64,000 bases of DNA from Holdemania massiliensis (GTDB lineage Bacteria; Bacillota_I; Bacilli_A; Erysipelotrichales; Erysipelotrichaceae), in assembly GCF_022440805.1 (NCBI RefSeq), contig NZ_JAKNTK010000001.1:558001-622000 (forward strand), written 5' to 3'. The notes beneath the pieces were generated by a model. That model saw only the letters and a program-made list of their open reading frames with translations. It searched no databases and was not told where the DNA came from. Position numbers and translations under genes: made by a program. Positions 8,353-16,801 of this stretch are shown piece after piece (the first letter of the stretch is position 1; every line of letters starts with the position of its first letter).

Positions 8353-9459
8353 TTAAAGGAAACTAGGGAACGGTAAATTTATATCGTGAGTAAAGATATC
8401 ATCGAACCCTCTTGGATAGTTATATGAAATCTTATCTTTGTCATCCGGATAAACAAACTTACCGCCAACTTCCCAAATAAATGGCTTGAATTGATACTGC
8501 AGACGGTTTTTCCGCATGTACCACAATACGAGAATCTCATTGGTATCCGCTTTAAAGTTTGTCCACAAATCATGATGATAGGGAATCATGACCTTCGTCT
8601 TCAGGTCTTCACCCATCCTAAGAATATCGCTGGCCGTCATTTTATCGGTGATGCCGCGCGGATTTTCCCCAAAGGATCCAAACGCAACGTCGATATCAAA
8701 TTGATTGCCATGCTTGGCATACATGTTGCCGAAATGGGAGTCGCCGCTGTGGTAAATCGTACCGCCTGGGGTTTTGACAACATAACTGACTGCACGCTCA
8801 TCCATGTCATCGCAGGCCATGCCCTTAACCTCGCCATGCGGCGGTGCAGTAATCAGGATTGTCCGGTCCACTGATTCGACGGCAGTGACCTCGATATCTC
8901 TGATTTTAATCACATCTCCAGGACGAACTGTAATCAGGCGATCCTCTGGAACACCCCAGCTGCGCCATAAATCGGTGGCAAATTTAGAACCGATGAACGG
9001 AACATCGCGTTCAACATCATTGATCACCGTTTTCTTTTTCACGTTGTTTAAGACCGCCGCGGCCAAATTGACATCGATATGATCGGTGTGCGTATGAGAA
9101 GCAAAGACCGCGTCAATTTCGCTGACCGCAAAGGGATCCAGTACCGCCGGCACAGCGCGCAGATTAGGCTGCAGCTGACGGGCGCCGGACATTCTTGCCA
9201 TCTGGTGATCCGGATCCATCATCTTGCGGTTGCCGGCATCGTCATAATGCGAACGTTTTCCGGAACCACACCAGTAATCCATTGCGATATTGGTGTTATT
9301 TTCAGTTTTAATCCATAAACCGGTACATCCTAACCACCACATCGCGAAAGTTCCTTTTTCGACGACCGTTTCAGCAATTTCTTCATTCAGCCAGGTTCCC
9401 CATTCCGGGAAGGTACTGAGGACCCAGCTTTCGCGGGTTACATCCTTGACATTAGGCAT
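8353..9459 (-). CDS. ulaG: L-ascorbate-6-phosphate lactonase
   Basis: The 368-residue protein is a metallo-beta-lactamase-fold hydrolase with the metal motif SHTHTDHID, further ligands in HSGDSHFG, and PYHHDLW near the C-terminus, all as in UlaG. It opens the lactone of L-ascorbate-6-phosphate to 3-keto-L-gulonate-6-phosphate. The start at 9459 (MPNVKDV) has AAAGGAGG upstream; an earlier in-frame ATG at 9495 lacks one. It is the first gene of the minus-strand ulaGED unit and shares a divergent, operator-bearing promoter region with the rpe-like gene. Confidence 0.93.
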   Translation of the reverse strand: MPNVKDVTRESWVLSTFPEWGTWLNEEIAETVVEKGTFAMWWLGCTGLWIKTENNTNIAMDYWCGSGKRSHYDDAGNRKMMDPDHQMARMSGARQLQPNLRAVPAVLDPFAVSEIDAVFASHTHTDHIDVNLAAAVLNNVKKKTVINDVERDVPFIGSKFATDLWRSWGVPEDRLITVRPGDVIKIRDIEVTAVESVDRTILITAPPHGEVKGMACDDMDERAVSYVVKTPGGTIYHSGDSHFGNMYAKHGNQFDIDVAFGSFGENPRGITDKMTASDILRMGEDLKTKVMIPYHHDLWTNFKADTNEILVLWYMRKNRLQYQFKPFIWEVGGKFVYPDDKDKISYNYPRGFDDIFTHDINLPFPSFL

Positions 9460-9520
9460 TTTATGACCTCCTTTATTTATGTTTCCATTATACATGGGCG
9501 ATTTTATGCTGGATAGCCTT

Positions 9521-9558
9521 TTATATGAACGATTTGAACGTTTTAGGAAATCATATAA
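9521..9558. promoter_or_regulatory. Inverted operator pair between ulaG and the rpe-like gene
   Basis: TTATATGAAC (9521-9530) and AATCATATAA (9549-9558) repeat the arrangement seen at 4935-4973, with start-to-start distances of 28 and 29 bp. The pair lies in the 162-bp spacer of two divergent units and can control both. Assignment to the DeoR regulator is an inference. Confidence 0.7.
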
Positions 9559-9621
9559 GAGTGATATAGCTAAATATCCTTAAAATTACTAGAATGAAAA
9601 CATCCATAAAGGAGGGATATT

Positions 9622-10251
9622 ATGAAGGTCTATCCATCAATCGCATCCGCGAACCCGTTAAATATCAGCGGGGAGCTCGAAAAAATCAGGGGTTATCCCC
9701 ATGTTCATGTCGATATCGAAGACGGTCATTTTTTGCCCAATATCACATTTGGCCAAAAGACGGTTCGTCAGCTGGTGCAGCAGACCGATTTTGAATTCGA
9801 CCTGCATTTGTTGACGGATCAGCCTTATCTGTTTTTACAAACTCTCAGCGGCTGTCATTTTTCTCATATCTGCTTCCATGGGGAAGCTTCCGCCTATCCG
9901 CTGCGGGAAATCAATCGGATTAAAAAGATGGGAGCCAAGGCCGGCATCGCTGTGAATTTTAAAACGCAAGTTCGGGAATTCAGACCCTTTTTCCCCAGTC
10001 TGGACTATATCCTGATCATGACTGCCGAACCGGATGAAGCAGGAGAAAATTTCTGCCCGGCCATGATCGAGAAGATTCAAGAAGCCCGAGCGATTCTGCC
10101 GAAAAACATTGAGATCTGGGCGGACGGCGGAATTCAGGCGGAAAACATCCGATCTTTATCAGAGGCGGGGGTCACCGCTGTGGTTATGGGCCGTGCTGTC
10201 TGGAACAGCGCAGATCCGCTCCAAAGCCTAAAAGAATATGAAAAATTATAG
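9622..10251 (+). CDS. Ribulose-phosphate 3-epimerase family protein (Rpe/SgcE-like)
   Basis: The 209-residue protein has the Rpe fold signature: PSIASANPLN at the N-terminus, HVDIEDGHFLPNITFG (metal His and Asp), DLHLL, ICFHGE, and the C-terminal WADGGIQAENI with phosphate-binding MGRAV. True Rpe interconverts D-ribulose-5-phosphate and D-xylulose-5-phosphate. SgcE-like members are paralogues with uncertain substrates, and the nearby SgcQ-like gene makes that reading attractive. AAAGGAGGG precedes the ATG. The next gene starts 9 bp downstream, so the two form one unit. Confidence 0.9.
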   Translation: MKVYPSIASANPLNISGELEKIRGYPHVHVDIEDGHFLPNITFGQKTVRQLVQQTDFEFDLHLLTDQPYLFLQTLSGCHFSHICFHGEASAYPLREINRIKKMGAKAGIAVNFKTQVREFRPFFPSLDYILIMTAEPDEAGENFCPAMIEKIQEARAILPKNIEIWADGGIQAENIRSLSEAGVTAVVMGRAVWNSADPLQSLKEYEKL

Positions 10252-10260
10252 GAGGAAATT

Positions 10261-10902
10261 ATGTACGAGAAAGAAAAACAGGAAATGCTGGATGCCTGCT
10301 TGAAAATGAAGGAATACCGGCTGATTTCATTGACAGGCGGCAATGTTTCGCTGCGTGTGGATCAAGAACGGTATCTGGTTACGCCTTCCGGAATGCTGTA
10401 TGAGGAAATGACGCCGGAGGATATCGTTGTGATTGATCATGAATGCCGCGTGATCGAAGGCCGGCTTAAACCATCCTCAGATTCTTCCGCGTTGATCTAT
10501 GTCTTTGATCATCTTCCGATCAACGCTATTATTCATACGCATCAGCCGTATGCGACAGCGATTGGTTTCAACAATGATTCGCTGCCAGCCTGCATGGTGA
10601 CTTTGATCGACGCCGCGCATGCCCGGATTCAGGTTGCACCGTTTACGCCGTCCCAGGATGTCGGAATGGGACAACTGGCGGTTGAATATGCCAAAGAAGC
10701 CGCCGCGGTGATTATGAAGCATCATGGCGTGATCACCTTTGGAAAGGATTTAAAGGAAGCTCTGTATTCAGCGGTTTATCTTGAGGAAGCCGCGAAGACC
10801 TATTGTATGGCGCGGATTATGGGGCCGGTACCGGAGCTTTCCGAAGCGGAGATCGCGAAAGAAGCAGCGGGATGGACGCATTATGGCCAATCTGGAAGAT
10901 AA
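10261..10902 (+). CDS. Class II aldolase/adducin family protein (FucA/AraD-like)
   Basis: The 213-residue protein shows the family metal-site histidines in IHTHQPYATA and KHHGVITFG, the substrate-phosphate segments TGGNVSLR and TPSGMLYEEM, and the PSSDSSAL helix start. Members are L-fuculose-1-phosphate or L-rhamnulose-1-phosphate aldolases, or L-ribulose-5-phosphate 4-epimerases. A UlaF/AraD-type epimerase is encoded separately at 14452, so an aldolase role is somewhat more likely here, but this is not certain. GGAGGAA precedes the ATG. It ends the plus-strand pair with the rpe-like gene. Confidence 0.88.
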   Translation: MYEKEKQEMLDACLKMKEYRLISLTGGNVSLRVDQERYLVTPSGMLYEEMTPEDIVVIDHECRVIEGRLKPSSDSSALIYVFDHLPINAIIHTHQPYATAIGFNNDSLPACMVTLIDAAHARIQVAPFTPSQDVGMGQLAVEYAKEAAAVIMKHHGVITFGKDLKEALYSAVYLEEAAKTYCMARIMGPVPELSEAEIAKEAAGWTHYGQSGR

Positions 10903-10939
10903 CAAACAAACTTATAAATAATCATTAATTGAATAAAAT

Positions 10940-11054
10940 AATCATAAAATGGAAATAAAATCAAGAGATATCCTTGGAATAAATGTTTAAAAATCATAAA
11001 TCTATTTAATGGTTCATATAATTCGTTGAAAGCGGTTTCTTCGCGTGCTAAACT
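10940..11054 (+). promoter_or_regulatory. Promoter and operators of the ascorbate PTS operon
   Basis: A promoter TTGAAA (11026-11031), 17-bp spacer, TAAACT (11049-11054) lies 28 bp before the EIIA start. Upstream are AATCATAAAA (10940-10949), AATCATAAAT (10992-11001) and GTTCATATAA (11012-11021, ending 4 bp before the -35). These resemble the operators at 4935-5062 and 9521-9558, so the same regulator probably controls the PTS. Confidence 0.7.
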
Positions 11055-11082
11055 TTAGATAGCTTAAGCTAGAGAGGAGGCC

Positions 11083-11547
11083 TTGACAATTTTAAAGGAC
11101 ATCGTTGTTTCAAATCACTACATTTTTTGCGAAGGATTTGCGGACTGGACAGACGCCATTCAAGCAGCTGCTGAACCTCTGCGGGCCGATGGGATTATAG
11201 AAGACAGTTATATTCGTTCGATTATTGAAAATGTGAAGGAATATGGACCGTACATTATCATTGCTCCGGAAGTCGCCATGCCGCATTCTACCCTTGGGGG
11301 AGAAGGGGTGCATGATACCTGCCTCAGCTTCATGAAAACGGAAAAGCCGGTTGTTTTTGATCCTGAGGATCCATCCAAGAATGCTCGCTTGTTTTTCACC
11401 TTGGCGGCGACCGATAATGAGAAACATTTGAGCAATATGGTGGCTCTGGCTGAATTTCTGCTCAAGGATGGAGCGATAGAAGACCTGTTGAAAGCACAAA
11501 ATGCAGATGATTTGATGAAAGTACACTGGAAATATTCCGAACAATAA
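11083..11547 (+). CDS. ulaC: PTS ascorbate-type EIIA component
   Basis: The 154-residue protein is a mannitol/fructose-type EIIA (PTS_EIIA_2). The phosphorylated His is His68 in PEVAMPHST. It passes phosphate from HPr to the EIIB encoded two genes downstream. The start codon is TTG at 11083, supported by GAGAGGAGG immediately upstream; no ATG fits. It opens the long plus-strand operon and is followed after 19 bp by the EIIC gene. Length and order (A-C-B) match the ascorbate (UlaC-UlaA-UlaB) family rather than fructose permeases. Confidence 0.9.
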   Translation: MTILKDIVVSNHYIFCEGFADWTDAIQAAAEPLRADGIIEDSYIRSIIENVKEYGPYIIIAPEVAMPHSTLGGEGVHDTCLSFMKTEKPVVFDPEDPSKNARLFFTLAATDNEKHLSNMVALAEFLLKDGAIEDLLKAQNADDLMKVHWKYSEQ

Positions 11548-11566
11548 TTATTAAAAGGAGGGCATC

Positions 11567-13060
11567 ATGGGATTTCTTGAATTGATTTGGGCGTATTTTG
11601 TCAACAATTTCTTAACTCAGCCGGCCTATTTTATCGGTTTGCTCGTTATCATCGGGTACATGCTGATGAAAAAGCCGTTTCATGAGTCATGCGCAGGTTT
11701 TATCAAAGCCGTCGTCGGCTATAAAATTCTGACGGTCGGTTCCGGCGGATTAAGCAGCACCTTCAAGCCGATCATTGCGGCCTTGCAGGACAAGTTTAAT
11801 TTAAGCGCTATCGTTTTGGATACGTACATGGGACAGGCTGCAGCCCAGTCAGCCCTGGAAGCAGCTGGTAAATCTTTCTCACAGGCAATGCTTCTGCTGC
11901 TGTTTGCCTTTGTATTTAACTTACTGCTTGTCAAATTCCAGAAATATACAAAGATGAGAGCTGTCTTTACGACGGGGCACATTCAGACACAGCAGGCTAC
12001 GATCGCATTCTGGTTCATCTTTACCTGCTTCCCGCAGCTGGGTGACTGGCCATTAATGCTGATCATGTCGATTCTCTTAGGTCTGTATTGGGCGGTCGGC
12101 TCGAATCTTACGGTTGAGGTAGCGCAAAATCTGACGGATGGCGCGGGATTCTGCGTTGCGCATCAACAAATGTTCGGAATTGCGATCTGGTCTGCGATCG
12201 GCTATAAATTCTTTAAGGGAAAAGACGGCAAAGTCAAACGTCTTGAAGATTATGATCTGCCGGGCTGGTTGTCTATTTTTAATGAAGATATGGTTTCCAC
12301 AGCTTTGTTAATGACGTTGTTCTTCGCGGTTATTCTGCTTGTTCTAGGCAAAGATTATCTGGTCAGCGCAGGGATGCTGGGGGCAGGAAGTAGCTTCCTG
12401 TTCTATATCCTGGATACCTCATTAGCCTTTGCGGTTTATCTGTCGATTCTGAAATTGGGCGTCCGGACCTTCGTCGGCGAATTAACCGCATCGTTCCAGG
12501 GCATCCAAAGCAAGCTGCTCCCAGGCGCGATTGTCGGCGTCGATTGTGCAGCCGGCTATGGCTTCGGTTCAGAAAATGCCGTAACCTTTGGCTTTATGTT
12601 CGGCGCTTTGGGCCAATTCTTGGCGATTATCGGTTTGATTCTCTTTAAATCGCCGGTCCTGGCGATTGCGGGCTTCGTTCCTGTTTTCTTTGACAATGCG
12701 ACGATTGCGATTTATGTCAATGCCAAAGCCGGCGCTAAAGCGGCGATGGTCACGACTTTCTTCTCAGGCATCTTGCAGGTTGTCTGCTCAGTGATTGCTG
12801 CGATGGCCTTTACCTACAATGGTATCGGTGTGGTCGAATTCGGCGGCTACATGGCGATGTTTGACTGGGCGGTCATTTGGCCGATCTTCACCTTCATCAT
12901 GAAATATCTGTCTTACATCGGCGTAGCGATTGTCATTCTCGTATTGGTGATGATTCCTCAGCTGCAGTACAAGAAGGATCCGGAAGGCTACTTCCTGTGC
13001 GTCAGTGATTATGAAGCTTATAAAGAGCATATGAAACGGAAAGAGGCGGCTGCGTTATGA
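11567..13060 (+). CDS. ulaA: PTS ascorbate-type EIIC permease (UlaA/SgaT family)
   Basis: The 497-residue protein has about eleven hydrophobic segments and the SgaT/UlaA features of an N-terminal LLVIIGYMLMKKP segment, TVGSGGLSSTF and a conserved GVDCAAGYGFG. It imports L-ascorbate (or a related acid) with phosphorylation by EIIB. It is slightly longer than E. coli UlaA, mostly at the C-terminal cytoplasmic tail (KKDPEGYFLCVSDYEAYKEH). AAGGAGGG precedes the ATG. Its stop overlaps the EIIB start by 4 bp. The unit has no sign of disruption. Confidence 0.93.
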   Translation: MGFLELIWAYFVNNFLTQPAYFIGLLVIIGYMLMKKPFHESCAGFIKAVVGYKILTVGSGGLSSTFKPIIAALQDKFNLSAIVLDTYMGQAAAQSALEAAGKSFSQAMLLLLFAFVFNLLLVKFQKYTKMRAVFTTGHIQTQQATIAFWFIFTCFPQLGDWPLMLIMSILLGLYWAVGSNLTVEVAQNLTDGAGFCVAHQQMFGIAIWSAIGYKFFKGKDGKVKRLEDYDLPGWLSIFNEDMVSTALLMTLFFAVILLVLGKDYLVSAGMLGAGSSFLFYILDTSLAFAVYLSILKLGVRTFVGELTASFQGIQSKLLPGAIVGVDCAAGYGFGSENAVTFGFMFGALGQFLAIIGLILFKSPVLAIAGFVPVFFDNATIAIYVNAKAGAKAAMVTTFFSGILQVVCSVIAAMAFTYNGIGVVEFGGYMAMFDWAVIWPIFTFIMKYLSYIGVAIVILVLVMIPQLQYKKDPEGYFLCVSDYEAYKEHMKRKEAAAL

Positions 13061-13347
13061 TTAAAATTCTGATCTGTTGTGCCAGCGGCTCCGGGACCAG
13101 TCAGTTAATGGCAATTACGGCCCAGAAAGCCTGCAAAAGCGTCGGGGTGGAAGCGAACGTCAAGCACTGTCCGATTGCGGAAGGAAAGTCCTCAGCCAGA
13201 AACTATGATCTGGTGCTGACTTCTCCAGCCTTTATCAAAATGTTTGATTCTGCCAAAGCGGCCGGAGTGAATGTTTATCCGTTAAAAAATCCACTTTCGC
13301 AGGATGAAATTATCGCGGCTTTAAAAGCGGCGGGGTATGTATCTTAA
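13057..13347 (+). CDS. ulaB: PTS ascorbate-type EIIB component
   Basis: The 96-residue protein has the lactose/galactitol-type EIIB P-loop with Cys8 in CASGSGTS as the likely phosphorylated residue. It transfers phosphate from EIIA His68 to the sugar on EIIC. The start overlaps the EIIC stop (ATGA), indicating coupled translation. A hairpin with a short T-rich tail follows 13 bp after the stop. Confidence 0.92.
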   Translation: MIKILICCASGSGTSQLMAITAQKACKSVGVEANVKHCPIAEGKSSARNYDLVLTSPAFIKMFDSAKAAGVNVYPLKNPLSQDEIIAALKAAGYVS

Positions 13348-13360
13348 ATTGAATGAATGA

Positions 13361-13390
13361 GAGCTATCCTGACCGATAGCTCTTCTTTCT
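13361..13390 (+). terminator. Hairpin after EIIB, possible partial terminator inside the operon
   Basis: GAGCTATC (13361-13368) pairs with GATAGCTC (13375-13382), followed by TTCTTTCT. The tail is a broken T-run, so read-through into the downstream genes is likely. It may set a lower level for the genes after the PTS. Confidence 0.6.
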
Positions 13391-13413
13391 AAAGCGGCGT
13401 CAGGAGGATGAAA

Positions 13414-14445
13414 ATGAAATTTGAAAAAATCCATTTGGATGATATTGTTCGTTGTTACTGTGCGAGTTCATTGACCATTCAGAATCAGACCTATGCTTTA
13501 TTTGCCAGTGAAAATCCGCAGAGTGAGTGTTATTCCTATACCGGAAAAGATTTCAGTGAAAGAGAAGTGGTCTGGAAGGATCGGGGCGGGTGTATGTCGA
13601 TCATTCCCCTCCCTTTTAAGTCCGGTGAATTCTTAGCCGTGAATGAATTCTATTTAAAAGTGACGCCGAGTCGGGCTAAGCTTGTCCATGGCAGAAAAAC
13701 GGAACACGGCTGGGAAATCCAGGATGTTCTGAGTCTGCCCTATCTGCATCGCTTTGACATCTATTCGGTGGGGGGAATTCAGTATCTGATCTGTGCGACG
13801 ATTGCCCGGAATAAACAAAGTAAAGAAGATTGGAGTGAGCCGGGACAGATTTATGTCGGCGTTCTTCCCGATGATTTATCGCAGGGTATTGAATTAAAAC
13901 TGCTTGTGGACGGCTGTTATCGCAATCATGGCTATTGTCGGGGACTTTATCGGAATCAGCTGTGCGGCTATTTTACCAGCGATCAGGGAATTTTACGGGT
14001 TATTCCACCCCAGGATCAAAGCGGCGAGTGGGAAGTGGAAAGAATTTTCGAGGGTCAGGTCGGCGAGGCAGCATTTGCGGATATCGACGGCGACGGCATA
14101 GAAGAAATGATGACGATTGAGCCATTCCACGGCAACCAGATGAAAATTTATAAATGGCGGGATCATCGGTATGTTTGCGATTATGTCTATCCGCATGAAA
14201 TTGATTTTGCCCATGCTTTGATCGGAACAAATTTGAATGGGAAGCCTTGCTTTGTCGGCGGTGTCCGGCGGGTTCAGGCTGAACTATTTGTCGTCCAGTT
14301 TGCTGAAGGAACTTATCAGGTGACAACGGTCGAAACGGGGGCCGGTCCGGCCAACATCGCGGTTCTTCATCGTGCCGACGGAGATTATATCTTGTCAGCC
14401 AATCACACAAAAAATGAGGCGGCAGTTTACAAAGTCGTTGAATAG
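13414..14445 (+). CDS. Cytoplasmic beta-propeller-like protein with EF-hand-like loop, unknown function
   Basis: The 343-residue protein has no signal peptide. It is built from short beta-rich repeats, with one FG-GAP/VCBS-like calcium-loop motif (FADIDGDGIEEM, about residue 224) and several aromatic strands (YLICATIAR, YILSANHTK). I do not recognise a named family. It sits between the PTS and the 4-epimerase in the ascorbate operon, 7 bp before the next gene, so it is expected to act in the same pathway, perhaps as a binding or lactone/sugar-acid handling protein. The start at 13414 fits AGGAGG at a 6-nt distance; ATG 13408 directly abuts that site. Confidence 0.8.
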   Translation: MKFEKIHLDDIVRCYCASSLTIQNQTYALFASENPQSECYSYTGKDFSEREVVWKDRGGCMSIIPLPFKSGEFLAVNEFYLKVTPSRAKLVHGRKTEHGWEIQDVLSLPYLHRFDIYSVGGIQYLICATIARNKQSKEDWSEPGQIYVGVLPDDLSQGIELKLLVDGCYRNHGYCRGLYRNQLCGYFTSDQGILRVIPPQDQSGEWEVERIFEGQVGEAAFADIDGDGIEEMMTIEPFHGNQMKIYKWRDHRYVCDYVYPHEIDFAHALIGTNLNGKPCFVGGVRRVQAELFVVQFAEGTYQVTTVETGAGPANIAVLHRADGDYILSANHTKNEAAVYKVVE

Positions 14446-14451
14446 GAGAGA

Positions 14452-15150
14452 ATGATGCTTGAAAAATTAAAAGAAGAAGTATGGAAAGCAAATCTGCTTC
14501 TCCCGCAGTATCAGCTGATTACGTTTACGTGGGGAAATGTCAGTGGGATTGACCGAAGCGCAGGCTTAGTCGTCATTAAGCCTAGCGGTGTGGAATATGA
14601 AACAATGGGTGTTGAAGACATGGTTGTCTGTGATCTGGAAGGCAATCTTGTTGAAGGCCATTATAAACCCAGCAGCGATTTAAAAACGCATTTGGAACTG
14701 TATAAAAATTTTGCGAACATTGGGGGTGTTGTCCATACCCATTCGCAGAATGCGACCGCCTGGTGCCAAGCTGGAAAAGCGATTCCGGCTTTAGGAACGA
14801 CCCACGGTGATTATTTCTACGGCGCGATTCCCTGTACCCGGCCGATGAATGAGGCTGAGATCCTTTCAGAGTATGAACTGAATACGGGAAAGGTCATTGC
14901 AGAAACCTTTAGAACCCATCATTTAGACCCGGATCAGATCCCCGGCGTTCTGGTGCAGAGCCATGGCCCTTTTACGTGGGGAAGCACACCTTTTGAAGCA
15001 GTTCACAATGCGGTAGTTCTGGAAGAACTGGCGGAAATGGCTTTCAAGACGCAGCTGATCAATCATGAGGTCCATGCGATGCAGCAGGACTTGCTGGATA
15101 AACACTATCTAAGAAAGCATGGCGCAGGAGCCTATTATGGACAAAAGTAA
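14452..15150 (+). CDS. ulaF: L-ribulose-5-phosphate 4-epimerase (UlaF/AraD/SgbE)
   Basis: The 232-residue protein belongs to the class II aldolase/epimerase family and is close to AraD. Visible are TWGNVSGIDR, KPSGVEYETM, the metal histidines in VVHTHSQNATAW, and the C-terminal SHGPFTWG. It converts L-ribulose-5-phosphate to D-xylulose-5-phosphate, the exit step from ascorbate to the pentose-phosphate pathway. Two adjacent ATGs (14452, 14455) are possible starts behind AGGAGAG. The 3' end overlaps the next gene's start by 14 bp. Confidence 0.92.
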   Translation: MMLEKLKEEVWKANLLLPQYQLITFTWGNVSGIDRSAGLVVIKPSGVEYETMGVEDMVVCDLEGNLVEGHYKPSSDLKTHLELYKNFANIGGVVHTHSQNATAWCQAGKAIPALGTTHGDYFYGAIPCTRPMNEAEILSEYELNTGKVIAETFRTHHLDPDQIPGVLVQSHGPFTWGSTPFEAVHNAVVLEELAEMAFKTQLINHEVHAMQQDLLDKHYLRKHGAGAYYGQK

Positions 15151-15997
15151 GCAATACTTGTTAGGGATGTATGAAAAAAGCCTGCCGGCGGATTTATCCT
15201 GGCAGGACAAACTGGAACAATGCCGGAATGCTGGTTTTGATTGGCTGGAAATCAGTATTGATGAAACCGAGGAAAAGCTGAAGCGATTGGACTGGGATAA
15301 AGAGGAGCGAAGAAAGCTCAAAGAACTGACAATTTTAAACGATGTTCCGCTTTTAACGATGTGTCTGTCGGGACACCGCCGCTATCCTTTAGGCTCATCC
15401 GAACCGCAGATGCAGCAGAAATCGCTGCAGATCCTGGAAAAAGCGATTGATCTGGCGGTTGACTTAGGCATTCGGATCATTCAGCTTGCCGGTTATGACG
15501 TTTATTATCAGACAAGTACGGAAACGACCCGCAGAAACTTTGTTCAAAATCTGAATACAGCTGTTCAGATGGCAGCCAGAAAGGGTGTGGTTCTGGGCTT
15601 TGAAACAATGGAAACACCATTTATGGACACAGTGGAAAAAGCCATGGAATATGTCCGTCTGATCAACAGTCCCTATCTGGGAGTTTATCCTGATCTGGGG
15701 AATCTGACCAATGCTTCCCTGCTTTATCAGACAGAGGTCAAAGCGGATCTTGAGAAAGGCAAAGGTCATATTTGGGCGGTGCATCTTAAGGAAACGCGGC
15801 CGGGAATTTACCGTGAGGTTCCCTTTGGAACGGGGCATACTGAATATGTTCAGAATCTGTGGCAGCTTAAACGACTGGGCGTCCGCATGTTTACCGGTGA
15901 ATTCTGGTATACGCCGCAGTTTCCTGATTATCCGCAGGTTTGTCGTGAAGCCTGTGTCTTCTTAAGAAGCAGGCTGGATACCGTATTTTATGATTAA
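15137..15997 (+). CDS. L-ribulose-5-phosphate 3-epimerase (UlaE/SgbU type), copy 2
   Basis: The 286-residue TIM-barrel protein resembles the product of 7467-8312: LLGMYEKSLPADLSW, LEISIDE, GFETMET, YPDLGNLTN, VHLKETR and FTGEFWYT occupy the same positions. It probably interconverts L-xylulose-5-phosphate and L-ribulose-5-phosphate or a closely related pair. The start at 15137 is chosen because CAGGAG lies 6 nt upstream; an ATG at 15119 is in frame but unsupported. It overlaps both neighbours, indicating a tightly coupled operon. Confidence 0.9.
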   Translation: MDKSKQYLLGMYEKSLPADLSWQDKLEQCRNAGFDWLEISIDETEEKLKRLDWDKEERRKLKELTILNDVPLLTMCLSGHRRYPLGSSEPQMQQKSLQILEKAIDLAVDLGIRIIQLAGYDVYYQTSTETTRRNFVQNLNTAVQMAARKGVVLGFETMETPFMDTVEKAMEYVRLINSPYLGVYPDLGNLTNASLLYQTEVKADLEKGKGHIWAVHLKETRPGIYREVPFGTGHTEYVQNLWQLKRLGVRMFTGEFWYTPQFPDYPQVCREACVFLRSRLDTVFYD

Positions 15998-16799
15998 GCT
16001 GATCGTCTGCGATGTTGATGGAACGCTTTTGGATGAAGCCAAACACTTAGACCGAAAGATCATCTCTACGATTGCGGGCTTACGCCGCCAAGGGATTCTT
16101 TTTACCGTGGCGACCGGACGCAACGAGGCGATTGTCGGGTCTTATATTGATCAGTTCGGGATTGATATTCCTTACGCGACGGACAACGGAGCGAATATCT
16201 GGTGCCGCCATCAGCTGCTGAAAAGTAATTCTGTGAAAAAAGCCTATGCCGGTCAGATTATTCAGACTTTGGTGGAAGTGCAGATTCCGTTTACTTTTTT
16301 TGATTCGTCCGGCGGGTATTCCTTTGGCACTTCAAAAAAGCTGCAGGAAATTCGCAAATTGTTCCGCGGCCAACTCGTGATGCACAGGCTTAGTTCCGCA
16401 GCTGATTATACCGATGTTGATTTCTATAAGCTGACGCTGGATTCCGCAGGCTTTCCTGAAATGGAAAACCTAGTTCAAAAGGTAACGGCGCTTTGTCCTC
16501 AAATTGCCTTTAACCGATCAGAGGATACACTGTATACGATAACAGCAGAGGGAACCAGCAAAGGCCAGGCGTTAAGCCTGATTGCCCGGCAGCTGAATGT
16601 ACAGCGTCATGAAGTGATGAGTATCGGGGATAATTTCAATGATCTTTCCATGTTCAGGCAAAGCGGGATTGGGGTCGCAATGGAACACAGTGATGAATTG
16701 GTAAAACAACAGGCAGATGAAATTGCCCCGACCCATCAGGCAGGCGGCGTCAACGCCTATTTAATCGGAAAGTTTTTAAATTCCAGGATAAAGGAGTAA
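15990..16799 (+). CDS. Cof-type HAD-superfamily sugar-phosphate phosphatase
   Basis: The 269-residue protein has HAD motif I (VCDVDGTLLD, nucleophile Asp8), motif II (TVATGR) and the C-terminal motif IV (SIGDNFNDLSMF), with the C2B cap of the Cof/YidA family. It hydrolyses phosphate esters in the cytoplasm. Within the ascorbate operon it may relieve sugar-phosphate build-up; this is an inference from position. It overlaps the upstream gene by 8 bp and is followed after 2 bp by the transketolase N-terminal gene. Confidence 0.9.
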   Translation: MIKLIVCDVDGTLLDEAKHLDRKIISTIAGLRRQGILFTVATGRNEAIVGSYIDQFGIDIPYATDNGANIWCRHQLLKSNSVKKAYAGQIIQTLVEVQIPFTFFDSSGGYSFGTSKKLQEIRKLFRGQLVMHRLSSAADYTDVDFYKLTLDSAGFPEMENLVQKVTALCPQIAFNRSEDTLYTITAEGTSKGQALSLIARQLNVQRHEVMSIGDNFNDLSMFRQSGIGVAMEHSDELVKQQADEIAPTHQAGGVNAYLIGKFLNSRIKE

Positions 16800-16801
16800 C
16801 T

